From positions 71,300 through 135,299 of the forward strand of contig JANPWX010000165.1 in NCBI GenBank assembly GCA_024734555.1: a DNA stretch of 64,000 nt. The letters run 5' to 3'. This DNA comes from Trochalopteron elliotii (taxonomy: Eukaryota > Chordata > Aves > Passeriformes > Leiothrichidae). Shown in pieces: positions 21,546 to 33,112 of this stretch. The position numbers were made by a program, and so were the translations under genes. Below the pieces are notes generated by a model. That model made no database searches. It was not told where the DNA came from and saw only the letters and a list, made by a program, of their open reading frames with translations. Numbering within the stretch: position 1 is the first letter of the stretch; every line of letters begins with the position of its first letter.

Positions 21546-22650
21546 GAAAAAGAGACAGAAAGGGAAAAACCAATGACAAGGGAACAGTGGAGTAATCAAA
21601 TGCCTGATTGTGCTGGCCATGAGCTGTCCTGAAGCCCTGCCCAGGGGCCTGTAAACTCACACCTTTCCTTGATGTGCCTCTGACTGGTGTGTGTAATTTA
21701 ATTACCACATGCTTAGAAGATTAAATCCACGATTAAAAGAATTTATATGGATTAGCACAGGATGATTTTAAATCACTGCCAGTTCATGGCAAAGCAAATG
21801 TGCAACCTGCAGCAAGAGCAGCAGTGTTGGGAAGGGCTGGGAGGAGACCTGGCCCTGGTCTGAGTGCCAGGAGAGCTGGGTATGGGGCCAGCAGGGAGCC
21901 CATCCCCTTCCCAGCAGAGCTCCATGCTGGGGCACTGCCATGGACAGGAGGGATTCACCTTGATCAGCTCCTCTCCTGATCCCTCACTCCATCACACCCA
22001 TATCTGCTTAAAAACGTTCATCTCTTAGTCCCCAGATGTGAATTTTAGTCCTTTTTTAAGCCAATCTGTTGCTTTTCTTAAGTCACTTATTAGATGTGGC
22101 TTTATGGGGGAAGAAAAGAAGCCGGGTGGGAGGAAAAGTAAAGAATGCAAACTGGGAAGATTTACGAAATCAACTGGTTTAAATCGAATTCCCAGGCCTC
22201 CAGCTAAAGCTCTGCCCCAGAAAGCTTTATTGTTTCCCTCTCTGGGGTGAGAGGGAGAATGTGAAATTCATTTTTCTATGCTGGGTGGGGAAGGAAGGAT
22301 CACAGGCAGCTTTTTCATCAATTCGCTTCTTCCAAAAACCAGCCACCTGCAAATCTTCATCCCTCCATCCAAGCAGCCTCCTCATCTGGCTGGTGTGACC
22401 ACCCCAAACCGGGCAGGGGTGGAGACTGAGTGGATCTGGAGTTAAAGCAGGGAAAATCTTGGAGCAGTTCCCATTGTGGCCCCTGGGAGTGCAGGCAAAT
22501 GGCTCCAGCACGTCCCTGACAGGGGGACATGGTTGGAAATGCTGGCCAAGAACTTTCCTGCAGCCATCTGCTCCCAGCATGGCCAGGCAGGGACACAGAG
22601 AAACCCTTCCCAGCCTCCATCCTGCAGGGGATGGGATGAATCCAGTCTTC
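21546..22650. other. intergenic sequence without visible genes
   Basis: AT-rich pocket at 21670-21780 with AATTTAATTACCACATGC and TTAAATCCACGATTAAAAG could be regulatory. The rest shows no gene or repeat. Confidence 0.35.
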
Positions 22651-22654
22651 TCAT

Positions 22655-22979
22655 GCCTTAGGATTTAGGTTTTATTTAGGCCTGAAGCTCAAGGACACCT
22701 CACTGTCTCAGGCCCCGAGAGACATAAACAACAGTGAATTAGAGGGTGTAAACTTGGAGTAAATGACTTAATTACCTAAAACTATAATTGAAGGGTTAAC
22801 CCCTGATATATAAATGGACCAAACTTGTAACTGTATGAAAAACTCCATCTTGGGTGTTTGAGCCTCTGGAAGACTTCTGACTGCCCAGGGTGTATCTATT
22901 GAAGGCCTTCAATAAATACCTGCTTTTATTCTCCTAATCTTGTCTAGCCTCAGTTTTAGGTAGCCACTCCAAGGCATCA
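22655..22979 (+). mobile_element. LTR family A, copy 1 (5' end uncertain)
   Basis: Its 3' half aligns with the complete copy at 41590-42047: CCATCTTGGGTG, GGTGTA...AAGGCC, the CAATAAAT poly(A) signal near 22909, and the terminal CCAAGGCATCA. The 5' part is diverged, and the left edge is placed by a TGCCTTA start. No clean target-site duplication is visible. No retroviral coding sequence adjoins it. Confidence 0.7.
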
Positions 22980-22984
22980 GTTTC

Positions 22985-23235
22985 CCTGTGCAGGATGGCA
23001 GCACGACGCCAGGCCCTGTGCAATCTGTTTGATTTGAAATATTAGTGAAGAGATTAGAAACAGTGCTCATGATTTCGTGATGCATATGGTAATTAAAGTG
23101 TTACATTGCAATTATGATGTAATTAAACTGTGGGATGCTCTTCAAGATGCAATTGCCACTCATTTGCATAACTGACGGATTTGCTTATTAGCACCCTTTT
23201 AATATATGTATTAAAAAGAGCATCAAGAGCGTTGG
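22985..23235. promoter_or_regulatory. AT-rich candidate conserved non-coding element
   Basis: Near-continuous factor-like cores run through this block: GAAATATTAGTGAAGAGATT, CATGATTTCGTGATGCATAT, GGTAATTAAAGTG, ATTATGATGTAATTAAAC, AATTGCCACTCATTTGCATA (with an octamer ATTTGCAT). There is no reading frame and no repeat similarity. This is the strongest-looking conserved-element candidate in the desert by composition alone. Confidence 0.35.
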
Positions 23236-24370
23236 CTACAGAAGCAGCATTCCATCTTCCTCCAGCGAGCTGCAGGGCCTGGGCTGCTGCTTCCCAGCTC
23301 CCACTGCTGCTGCTGCTTTCCCTGGCCCCACCAGCACTCAGGAGTGGCTCTGTTGACCAACAGCCCTCCTAAATTCCAGCCCCAGTTGGGGGCATCTTTC
23401 TGCACATCCACCTTCTCACTGCCCCCCAGGCAGCACCTGAGCAGCCTCTTGGTCACTCCCCTCCTCACAAAATTCTGCCACACTCCATATCTGCCGAGCT
23501 CTTATTCCAGAGGCAGAGGTTTTCCCCTTTTCCAGCCTCCCTAAGGCAGTTCTCAATTATTCACCCTTTCAAGGATGCTCTTTGGGGGTCTCTGACTGGA
23601 AAGGCACCAAGCCTGCCCTTTCCAAGCAATTCATACAAATCCCTACAGCTGTTACCAGCTGTGCTCACCCAGCACAGCACTGCCATGGAAAGGCACCCAC
23701 AGTTACCCTCACTCATAAAGAACATTTATGGAGCTGTACATTCCTGTAGGTATTGGGAAAGAAAACACCCCACCTTAAAAATCAGACTAATTTCTTCCTC
23801 TTTAAACTCATCAGCGCTCCCTCTGAGGAGCTAAAATAAAACTACTCTCAGCACTGGGCTGTCCATAACCTTGTCCCAGTCCCACGGCTGGGAGTGGATG
23901 CAACATGAGGCAGCAAAGTGGGAACACAATGTGGCAGCCAGGCACAGAAAATCATCACTGAAAGCCAAGTCCTGTGTGTGGACCTTGCTTTTATCTTGAG
24001 CAGACCATGCCTTAAAACATTCCTGACTGCTGGTAAAGCCTCAATCTGCCTCACTGAACAGTGTGCAAGAAAAGGGAAAAGGACTTTTCAAATGGTTCCT
24101 TTTACCTGCTGCTTTTAACCCACACTGGGGAACACGAGATCCCTGAAAAACATGATGTCTGGTGTTCTGCAGGAATGGATCAATAGGGGAAAATTGTGGT
24201 GCTGCTCAGGGAGGATGGTGGGTTGGGCTCTGTGGAGTGTTTTGTCCCCTGCCTGGAGAGATCCCAGAGAACACATCCAGGTTTAATGCTCCACAGGCAG
24301 GGCATGGAACAATCCCACCATCCAGCCTGAGAGGTGTGGAGTGAAGAGGCTGCTGTTTCCCCCCACAAGC
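23236..24370. other. intergenic sequence without visible genes
   Basis: No repeat or gene is recognised. A (CTG)-like GCTGCTGCTGCTTTCC stretch occurs at about 23305. Confidence 0.35.
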
Positions 24371-25045
24371 CATTCCATGGGAGGTGACAGGTGATGGAGG
24401 TCTCCATCAGTGAGGTCAAACACCAGCTCATAAATCGCCAGCCCCCTGTGAGCCGGCGTCTCCGAGCGAAAAAACATTTACAGTCATTTAGAGGAAAAGC
24501 TTTTTCCCTTCTCTCCGAGCTACAACAGATCTATGATAGGGCTTTTCAAACTTCAACATCCCCCTGGCAGCCTGTGTTAGGCCTGGAGGTGGAAATGAAT
24601 GATTCCTCACCAGATTAAAAGATCTGTGTGACAGCAGAGCAGTGCTGCGCTCGCAGCCCAGGGAGCGCTGAGCACAAGCCGGGCTGGTGCCTGGAGGGCA
24701 CCCCGGGGGCTCACTCCCCCTGGCAGAGCCACCTGGGACCCCAAAATGAGCCCTGAGCAGCCTCCAGCACCCTCCCTTTGCCACTTATTTTGGTTTGGTT
24801 GGGAAGCTGTGGACGCCTGCTAATTAAAATTGATGTCGTGTTCACCGGAGCCCAATTCCGCATCGAACTCCTGTTGCTTCCTTCTCTGCCAGAGCAGGTC
24901 TGCCATATTTAGCCAACTTTTAAACTCATTAGCAGAAGCAGATGCTTGGATCCGCAGTCCCTAATGACTGTAAATGAGAGTATTAGTTTATTGACTGAGG
25001 GCCTAATTGTTGCCACCACGACCACAAACGACAGCTCGAAGCACA
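24371..25045. promoter_or_regulatory. candidate conserved non-coding blocks
   Basis: Two pieces stand out. The first, 24410-24560, has CAGCTCATAAATCGCCAGCC and AACATTTACAGTCATTTAG. The second, 24820-25035, has GCTAATTAAAATTGATGTCG, CCATATTTAGCCAACTTTTA, AACTCATTAGCAGAAGC, CCTAATGACTGTAAATGAG and GCCTAATTGTTGCC. They are separated by GC-richer sequence at about 24630-24770. There is no frame or repeat similarity. Confidence 0.3.
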
Positions 25046-27065
25046 AGCGCCGTCCCCGTGTTGAAGGACACTCAGCCCAGGGGGGGAGAGGGACACAGGG
25101 ACAGTGCTGCCAGGGCTGGAGCCAGGACAGAGGGACCAGCAGCCCCCAGCATGTGACCCACATGCAGATGACTCCAGCAGGTGAACAGCAAAGCAGAAGT
25201 TAATTAAATTACACTTCCCCCAGCAGAGGTCAGAGCCTCGGAGCACGTGTTGATGTGTGACCTTTGCAGGGTGACTTGACTTCCCCGTGCTCTCTGCATG
25301 GTAATGAAGAGCCTGTTGGGGCCTGGAGCAGCAGCATGTGCCATCCCTGCTTCCCTCCTCCTTTGGTATCCCTGGAAGTGTGGGTGAGTGGGAGGAGGGC
25401 AAACTCAGAGCTCTGTCCCTGTGCAGTCCTGCACTGCTGGGAGATGTGCCTGGGTCACCTCCAGCTCCTGCCCCGGCCCCTGATGGACAGCCCAGAGTGA
25501 TTAACTGTGGCTGGGCTTTAATTAAAGCATCTCCAACCTGCCCTGACCCAGATGGGCACAAACACCTCCAAAATGAAGAGATCCTGAGCGTGTCCCTGAA
25601 TGACCCACGGGGCAGGGACTGACCTAAGCCAAGGGGAGACATCATTGCCTGGGGATGCTGTTGGGAAGACAAGATGCATTGCAGCCTTTTTTTGGCCACT
25701 GTTTTATTGGAAGTGAGACCAAGAGCTGCCACACAGAGCCTGTGGGAGCTGCTGCATCATAGATCTGAACCTCCAAAACCTGACACAGCATCGTGCCTAC
25801 ACAGCTCTGGGGAAGAGAAACAGCCATGGAGAAAGTTGTGTCTGCCTGAAGGGATTGGTGGATGTTTCCCCAACACCTAGAAATCAACAGAAAAAAAACA
25901 AATTTACAAGAGGATTTAAGAGGCATCAAGTTGCCTGGATACCAGATCCTGTAACTACCCAAAAAAGTAATTATAAAAGCAAGAAATCTGTCTCGGCTAA
26001 GCAAGTGGACAGGAAATTGGAAATCCATTTGTGAGAGACTTTCTGCTTTCTAACAAGGCAGGTTACAGCTCATCCCCCACCTCTGCTGCTCCTGATGCTC
26101 CTTCCTGCCCTGGGGGAGGATGGAGTGGTGGCTCCTGGTATTCCCAGCACCGTGGTGTTCACTCCTGGGCTCCACACTGCTGCCCATCCCTCCAGATGGC
26201 TGCCACATGCCACATGCCACATGCCTGTCTCCCAGGTCCCCAGTCACTTGCACAGGCTCTACTCTCCCCTGGCAGCTGCTCAGCTCCTGCTCTCAGGCCA
26301 GGGATGAGGTTTGAGCTTCCCAGGAAACCTCCCCTGCACGGTGCTGGGGAGTGAAGCCCTCAATCCCTCCTGACAACGCCGTGGGGTCTGGCTGATGGAG
26401 CCAGCTGGGCTTTGACATCACTAAAACAGCCCCCTACCAATGGGAAATCTATTTTAAAACCAGCTCTGGGTTTTTATTCCTCTTGGGAAAAGGCTGAGAA
26501 AAATTCATAAAAACAAAAAAACCCCTCCTCTATAATCACCAAATCCAAATTTCTTTCCACGGACTACTGGTGCATCATAAGAACTGGTAATTATGAGAGT
26601 AGAAGCCTTTTGCTGCTATAACTGTTTCTTTGTGGCCTGGGAGGAGATGGGTTGTGCTGGAAGTGAGAGAGATTTAGCTGGAGTATGAAAAGCAAAGCCA
26701 TTTAGTTTAGGTAACATCTCTGGAGCTCTAGGGGTCAACGACGAGAACTCCAGGAAAATAGTTTTCAGGGCAGGATGGTCTGGAGAAAAAAGAGGAAAAA
26801 AGAACTGAGAAAATGCATTTATTAGATGTCCAGTTTGCCCTCTCTTAGGCTGTCTGCTCCTTTTCAGCCACCAAATAGGAACAGTGGGGGAGAAGGAGCA
26901 GTGGCAGTGCTGCTGGAGCCACCAGGCAGGCAGGGAGCAGGGACAGAGGGAAAACAGAGCCAAGGGAATGTGATGGGTTTGAACTGTGAGAAGCTGCAAA
27001 AGGAAGGGGTGAGAGCTGAAATCAGCAGGAGAATCCTGGTGGCAGCAAGGTCCTGGCTTGGCAAA
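25046..27065. other. intergenic sequence without visible genes
   Basis: Mixed sequence. A short CCACATGCCACATG-type tandem lies at 26204-26225, and AT-richer stretches are at 26400-26610. No gene is supported. Confidence 0.35.
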
Positions 27066-27226
27066 TTTATCCCAGCATGGTGGTCACAGCCCTGAGGCTG
27101 CCAGAGCTCCAGGAGTGTTTGGACAAAGGTTTGGAGCACAGGGTGGGATTGTTGTGATGTCCAGGAGCTGGGCTGGATGACCCTTGTGGGTCTCTTCCAG
27201 GGGCATATTCCATGATTGTCTGGTCT
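27066..27226 (+). mobile_element. CR1 LINE 3' fragment (second subfamily type)
   Basis: Landmarks such as GAGCTCCAGGAGTGTTTGGAC, GGTGGGATTGTTGTG, GCTGGATGACCCTTGTGGGT and CCATGATTGTCTGG fit the older CR1 3' consensus whose tail reads GATGATCCTTGTGGGTCC. It is diverged from the other CR1 fragments here. Confidence 0.75.
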
Positions 27227-29820
27227 GTTCTGCTCTATCCACACACAGACCCACAGGCTCCCTCTCCCTCCATCACTCAAGAAACTTCCATTCACGATCT
27301 CTCCCCTGCAGGCAACATTTCTCCCTCCAACAAGCCTCATAACTCTGCATTTCTGTGTTTTTGACAAGGAAAAAGGGCGGGCTGGAGCTCTCCCTGTGTA
27401 AATCAGCTCATTAATGCTGTGTACGGAGGGCTTTGGTGCTTGCAGCAGACAGGGAACACAGGCAGGGAACAAAGACAGACATACCTGAGATATCCCTCAC
27501 CGTGGGATCACCCCGAGCGAGGGGCTGGCTGAGATATCAAGGAGGATGACGGCGATGTGGTTGGTAGGTGTAGGAGTGATCCTACAGCAAGAGGTGACCT
27601 TGACCCAGAAGATTTTCTTCTTCTTCTTCTTTGTTTTTTTTTCGTTCCACCTCTCAGCAGCACGGGACAACCATTGTGTTCTTTTTTTCAAAGGCAAGTT
27701 CCGGGCTCCAAAGAAAGGAATTGCTAAACGTTTATCACAACTTGCCTGGGGGGATGTGAAATACAAGAGGAAATCTCCCCCTCTCTGTCTCCCACTGCAC
27801 CCTACCCTGAATTCGGCAGGAAAAGTCATTTGAGTGATCTTAGCAGAATCAGAACAAGCATTTACTGCTCTTTAAGGACCCATAAACCACTTCAGTAGTT
27901 TGCTGGTTTATATCTGACTATCTTCTACATTAGCCATTTAAATTAAGACATTTATAATTAATTGAACAAATAATTTTCTCTCCCCCCCTCCCCGCTCCTT
28001 TGGGGATTGGAGCATGTAAGACTTCAGTAAATTTTGGTCTCCTCAGCCATTTGCTTGAGAGGGTTGGTTTTCCTGTGGGGTGGGAAGCAGACACAGGGTG
28101 GTTTTAACTGGAAAATCAGTTGATAGGAAAGACAGCCCACATTTTTTCAAAAAGGGAACTGAAAAAGGCACTGGGAGCCTGCCTGACAGGAATTCCCTAA
28201 AGGAGAGGACCAGGAGCAGGGCTCTGGGAGGGTGGCTCAATGCCCTTGTGCTGGCTGGGAGTGGAGAGCAGTGTCCAGGCAAGCAGGGGGTGAACAGAAG
28301 GACCAGAACCCAGGAGGGACATCACTGATCCCAGACACACCATGCAAGGACTTCTCTGTGTGGGTGACACATGAGGTGACAGTGATGGGGCTCAGGAGCC
28401 AGCCCTGAGCATCCCAGGAATGGCCACTCTCAGCTGGGAGGCTGCAGAGGCGAAGGAGCTCTGGGGGCATCCAAGGTCCTGGCAGAAAATACAGTTTATT
28501 TTGATGCCCTGGAAATACCTTTATCAGCAGATCTATTCTTTCATTGTGAAAAAGCCTATTAGCTTCTGCTTTCTACTTCTGTGAGAATTTATTCCTCCAT
28601 CAGATGTGCAATATAAAAGTGCTTCCCTCTCAGAGATTGATACTGTGTGTATGAAAAGCTCCGGGCCAGGCAGTCCCTTCCCTCAGGAGGGATGAAGGAT
28701 GGCTTTGAGAGCAAAGCACTGAGCAGCTCCACGAGATAAAATCTCAATTCCAAGGGATGCTGTGACATCCTGGTGACCTTGGGCTGTCCCCGAGGTGCCT
28801 GTGCAGTGCAGGATGAGCTGGGCTTTTGGCAGGAGAGCAGAGCCCTGTCCTGTCCTGGGGTCCAGCAGTGACCCCTCAAAAGAGCCCTGAACTCTCCAAG
28901 GGGACATGTAATGGATGTGGGTGTAAATATGTGTATTTGCTATATATAAAAACTATATATTATGAGATAAAAAAAATCTAAATTTCAGCAGGAGAGCAGG
29001 GGGTAGGCAATGCTGGAACCTCACCCCACACTTGTCCCACACACACCCCACATCCTGGGGAGGATTTACAGCCCCATCCATGGGCTCTCAGAAGAAGAGG
29101 AGGGACAAATCTGGGTGTCACACACTCAGCTGCCTGGGGTTGGAGGAGAAGGGGACAGGGGACAGGGGACAGGAGGCTGTGCCCAGCTGAGCTCTGAGCA
29201 GGCCTGCACAGGGCTGATGTGGTGCTGTGACTTCATCCCAGCCAAGCAAAATCAGCCCCTTCCCTGAGCTCACCCAGCTGATCAGGGGGTAACATCACTC
29301 TGTTGGACAGGTTCAGTCCCCTTGTTTGCAGCCCAAGGAGCACCAAGGTGTGCAGCACCCCCTGAAGCACCCCCAGATCCCCCTGGACACATCTGGGGAT
29401 GCTCCACCGTCACAGCAAGAAGAACAGGAGGAGGAACTGCTCAGCTTGCTGAGAAATGTGCTCCACCAGCTGTGGGAGCACAAAATCCCAGCCTGAGATC
29501 AGGTGAAGAGGGCCACACCTTCCTCCAAAGGGCTCTGGTGTCCCCCCATGCCAGGCAGTGCTGGCACTGAGGGCTGGGGTCACCTGCAGCCAGTGCCAGC
29601 ACATGGGGAGGGTCCTGCTCTGGCCCTGGTACCCCCAAAAATGTTTGGTCAGGTGCCACTGTCCCTTCCAGCCCTCTCCAACCAGAAGATGGTGCTGGTG
29701 TGGACATCAAGGCCTTCCTTCCACCTCTCCTCACCCCGTCACTGCTGCCCATCTCCCCTCACTGCCCAGCTCGAGCCCCCAGACTGCTTGCAGAGGCTCC
29801 CACAGAGGAAATGGGGCCAG

Positions 29821-29872
29821 ATTAAAATAATAAATAATAATAATAACAACAATAACAATAATAATAATAATT
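29821..29872 (+). repeat. AAT/AAC trinucleotide microsatellite
   Basis: The run is mostly AAT with AAC interruptions, about 52 bp. Confidence 0.95.
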
Positions 29873-31419
29873 GTCTACCAGGGCCACTCCAGGCCCTCAT
29901 TGCCATGGCAACTGCCTGCTGGCAGCGATGCTGCCTCACTGATGGGAAGGAAGTGTTTTCTTGGGACGGATGTGAATTCCTCCAGCACAGCCCCAGTGTG
30001 GAGTGTCACTGCTCAGGAAGGGCCAGGCAGGGACAGGGTGACAGGGACAAGGTGACAAGATCCAGCCCTGCCTGCTCATCCCTCTGTACTGTGGAGGGTC
30101 ACAGCCACCAAGAGGCACAGCAGAGCACTCAGTGACAGCCCTGACACCCACGAGTGACACTTGCTGGCACGGAGGCTTCTCTGAGGCCAAGTGACAGAAT
30201 GAATTCTCACCAGCACAGAGCCATCACACTGCTTTTAATTATCAGGAAAGGTCCCAAAGCATTGCAGGCTGTTTAACTTGGGCTGATGGATCTTGTTTGT
30301 CAGAACTCCTTGGGTTTTTTTTTTTTCTGCCCTGGTTGTTTTTTTTCTCCAAATAACAATGCTGGAGATCCAAGCCATGCAGGGACAGAGGAGTGGGCAG
30401 GGTGAGCCAATCCTGCACATCCCACCTGTGCTGCTGAGCCAGGACTTGGGATGGCTCTGGGGTGGGAAACGTGACAAAAACATTAAGTGGGAACTTCTCC
30501 TGGCTCTGCTTGTGTGAAACCCAGGGTTCACATCAAACACAAATAATAAATATTTAAAATCAAAGATGCCCGGGCTTGAACATGTTCCTCCAAACTGTGG
30601 TGCCCTGGAGAAAAGGGTCAGGTCACTGCTGCCTTCTGCTTTATCCACCCACAGTCATGTTTAATATGCTACAGCTTTACACCAGGCATTCTCAGTTTAT
30701 CACCAGAACACCTTGCAGAGGGTTACCTGCCAGTTCCCTCTCTTTAATCACTACTGATATAATGAGGTGACAGTCAGCCTCCAGGGAGGGGGACATATTT
30801 GTCAGGAGGGCTTTTGCTGCTGCTGTGGCTTGCTCTCCATTTGGCAGAGGTTTGGAGCTCGACTGAGACAAAGGAGATTTGGATGTGGAGGGGACAGGGG
30901 CAGGTTTCCTACCCTCCTCCTGCCCACAGCTCTGGCCAAGCCAGGAGAACAACTCCAGCCTCAGTCCCTTGAGCTGTACCAGACTCATGCTCCAGAGCAG
31001 GGCACTCTGTACCAGTAACAAAGCCAGGCACATCTCCTCAGAGCTGAGGCAACAAAGGTGATGTAGAGATGCAAAGAGATCCCAGAAACTCACCTGTCCT
31101 GGGAAAGTGTGGCTGCTGGAACATCTGGTGCCTGTTGGGATTGAGCTCCTCCAAGGGCACAGGGAGCCTGGCCACATCCATGGCAGGTGGGTTCTTGCCA
31201 GGGGGTTTGGGGCTCAATCCTCACTCCTTTTGTTCCAGCAGGGTGAGGAAGGCTCCTGCCCCAGCTCCCCTCTGTCCTGATGACCCCTGAGCCATGGACA
31301 TCACCCCAAAGTCCAGCCCCAGGATTATTTTTGCTCCTCAGAGCAGAGAGGGCTGTGAGCTCCAGCCTACATTTACCCCTTCCCTGTGGCAGAGGGTGGG
31401 TGCCTGACACCCAGACGAC

Positions 31420-31640
31420 AGCCCTGCCTATAAATCATATTTTGCCCAGATTTAGAGGAGAAAGGAGCTATTATGAGAAATAGATCAGAAGTGACACAGC
31501 TCATTATTGCGAGGTGAGTCCGAGCTGCAGACAAGGGCAAAGTTAATAGAAAACGTATCCAATCCACAATGGTAACTTTAATTGTTAGCACTAATGAAGC
31601 CTATTTAGGATGGATTATGTATCTGGCACTTCAGATGCAG
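31420..31640. promoter_or_regulatory. candidate conserved non-coding element
   Basis: Short factor-like cores run with few simple repeats: CCTATAAATCATATTTTGCC, GCTCATTATTGCGAGG, AAGTTAATAGAAAACG, TTAATTGTTAGCACTAATGA, GGATGGATTATGTATC. It has no frame, and its composition differs from the C/T-rich flanks. Confidence 0.3.
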
Positions 31641-32597
31641 CCCTCAATTCATCTTCCCTGTCACATGTCTCATCGCATCACATCCAGAGGCAGAAGGAAA
31701 GCTTTTCCCCTTCCACTGAACAACTGGGCTTGAAAAACAAATCCTGTGCCATCCATCAGCCCTGAGGCCCAGCTGGCCAGGCTAGGGACTTGTGGGGACA
31801 CTCACAGGGGTCACTGCCCTTCCCAGCATGGCCAGGAGCTGCCAAAGGACCAGGAGCTGCAGCATTGATGTCACAGGACCTGCTGGAGGGCAGCTGCCCG
31901 TTGTCACCTCCCCTACTCTATTTCCAGCTGCAGCAGCCCCCGAGGTGGCTGCTCAGGGGCCCGGAGGTGACAGGAGGCTGTGACTGCCCTGGGCCAGCCC
32001 CCTCCTCCCCCAGCCTCCTCCCAGCCAGTTTTCCAGGTACACTTCTGAAATTAAGGACAAATTGTAATTACTTTTCTCAGTAACCAAACCTTTGGAGGAA
32101 AGGGCTGGTGATAGATTTCAGGCTTTATCAGAGCTGACAAAGAGTGTTGCTCACACTGCACGAGAGCTGGCACCTCGTCAGACAGGGAGGGCTGTGCTGA
32201 CCATCCCCGGGGCACCAACAGACACCAGGAGGTTTTTTTTCCCCTTAATATGGGAATTAAGCACGTTGTCTTGTCGAGTTCCCTGGGCTGTGCTGAGTGC
32301 TGAGCATCCTGGGACATCTCTTTACCAAATTCTTGTTTCAAAGGTCACTGCAACCCAAATATTGGAGAGAGGTGAGCTGCAGAACCAGGGCTGTGGTGCT
32401 GAAATTCCCTTGGGCACAGGGTTCTGCTGGGGTCCAGCCAAAGGAGCTGCTGCTGCTGGCTCAGGAATTTCCCCAGTGAATCAGCAACAAGATTCTCCAG
32501 GGCGTGGACAAGGTAAAACTTGTTCCAAAGGGTGAGAGTAGCCTCTCCAGCTCCTGTGTCTGCACCAGCCCAGGGAGTCCCAGCACCTCCTGTTTAC

Positions 32598-33112
32598 AGA
32601 ATCATATGATCACAGAATCACAGAATTACAGGATCACTGGGTTGGAAGAGACCTCCAAGATCATTGAGTCCAATCCAGCCCCAACACCTCAACTAAACCA
32701 TGGCACCGAGTGCCACATCAAATCTTTCTTTAAATCTTTCTTTAAACACGTCCAGGGATGGTGACTCCACCACCTCCCCGGGCAGGCCATTCCAGTACTT
32801 TATCACTCTTTCTGCAAAAAACTTTTGCCTGATATCCAACCTGTATTTCCCTTGGTGCAGCTTAAGGCTGTGTCCTCTCCTTCTGTCAGTGCTGCCTGGA
32901 GAAAGAGACCAACCCCCAGCTGAGCACAGCCACCTTTCAGGGGGTTGTGGAGAGTGATAAGGTCACCCCTGAGTCTCCTTTTCTCCAGGCTGAACAACCC
33001 CAGCTCCCTCAGCTGTTCCTCACAGGGTTTTTGTGTTCCCAGCACCTCACCAGCCTCGTTGCCTCCACTGGATATGCTCAAGCATTTCAATGTTCTTCCG
33101 AAACTGGATTTT
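32598..33112 (-). mobile_element. CR1 LINE 3' fragment, about 515 bp
   Basis: This is the longest and best-preserved CR1 piece in the window. Read on the plus strand, it opens with the complement of the 3' tail (AATCATATGATCACAGAATC), then GGTTGGAAGAGACCTCCAAG, CCACCTCCCCGGGCAGGCCA and CTGTGTCCTCTCCTTCTGTC, and continues into the 3' end of the reverse-transcriptase-encoding part (CTCCAGGCTGAACAACCCCA). A short direct duplication (AATCTTTCTTTA twice) sits at 32720-32745. It is 5'-truncated. Confidence 0.95.

Larger units (their letters stand above)
27227..32597. other. intergenic stretch with scattered simple repeats
   Basis: No protein-coding gene is supported. Contents I can name are a TTC run at 27617-27640, an AT-rich pocket at 27825-27975 (CATTTAAATTAAGACATTTA), an A/T-rich pocket at 28915-28985, the AAT microsatellite at 29821-29872, and a candidate regulatory block at 31420-31640. 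The Asn-rich and Leu-rich frames across 29.8 kb are translations of the microsatellite. Confidence 0.35.

Noticed and set aside
29503..30135. Open frame with a poly-Asn run
   Set aside because: The Asn run is a translation of the AAT/AAC microsatellite, and the rest has no recognisable domain.
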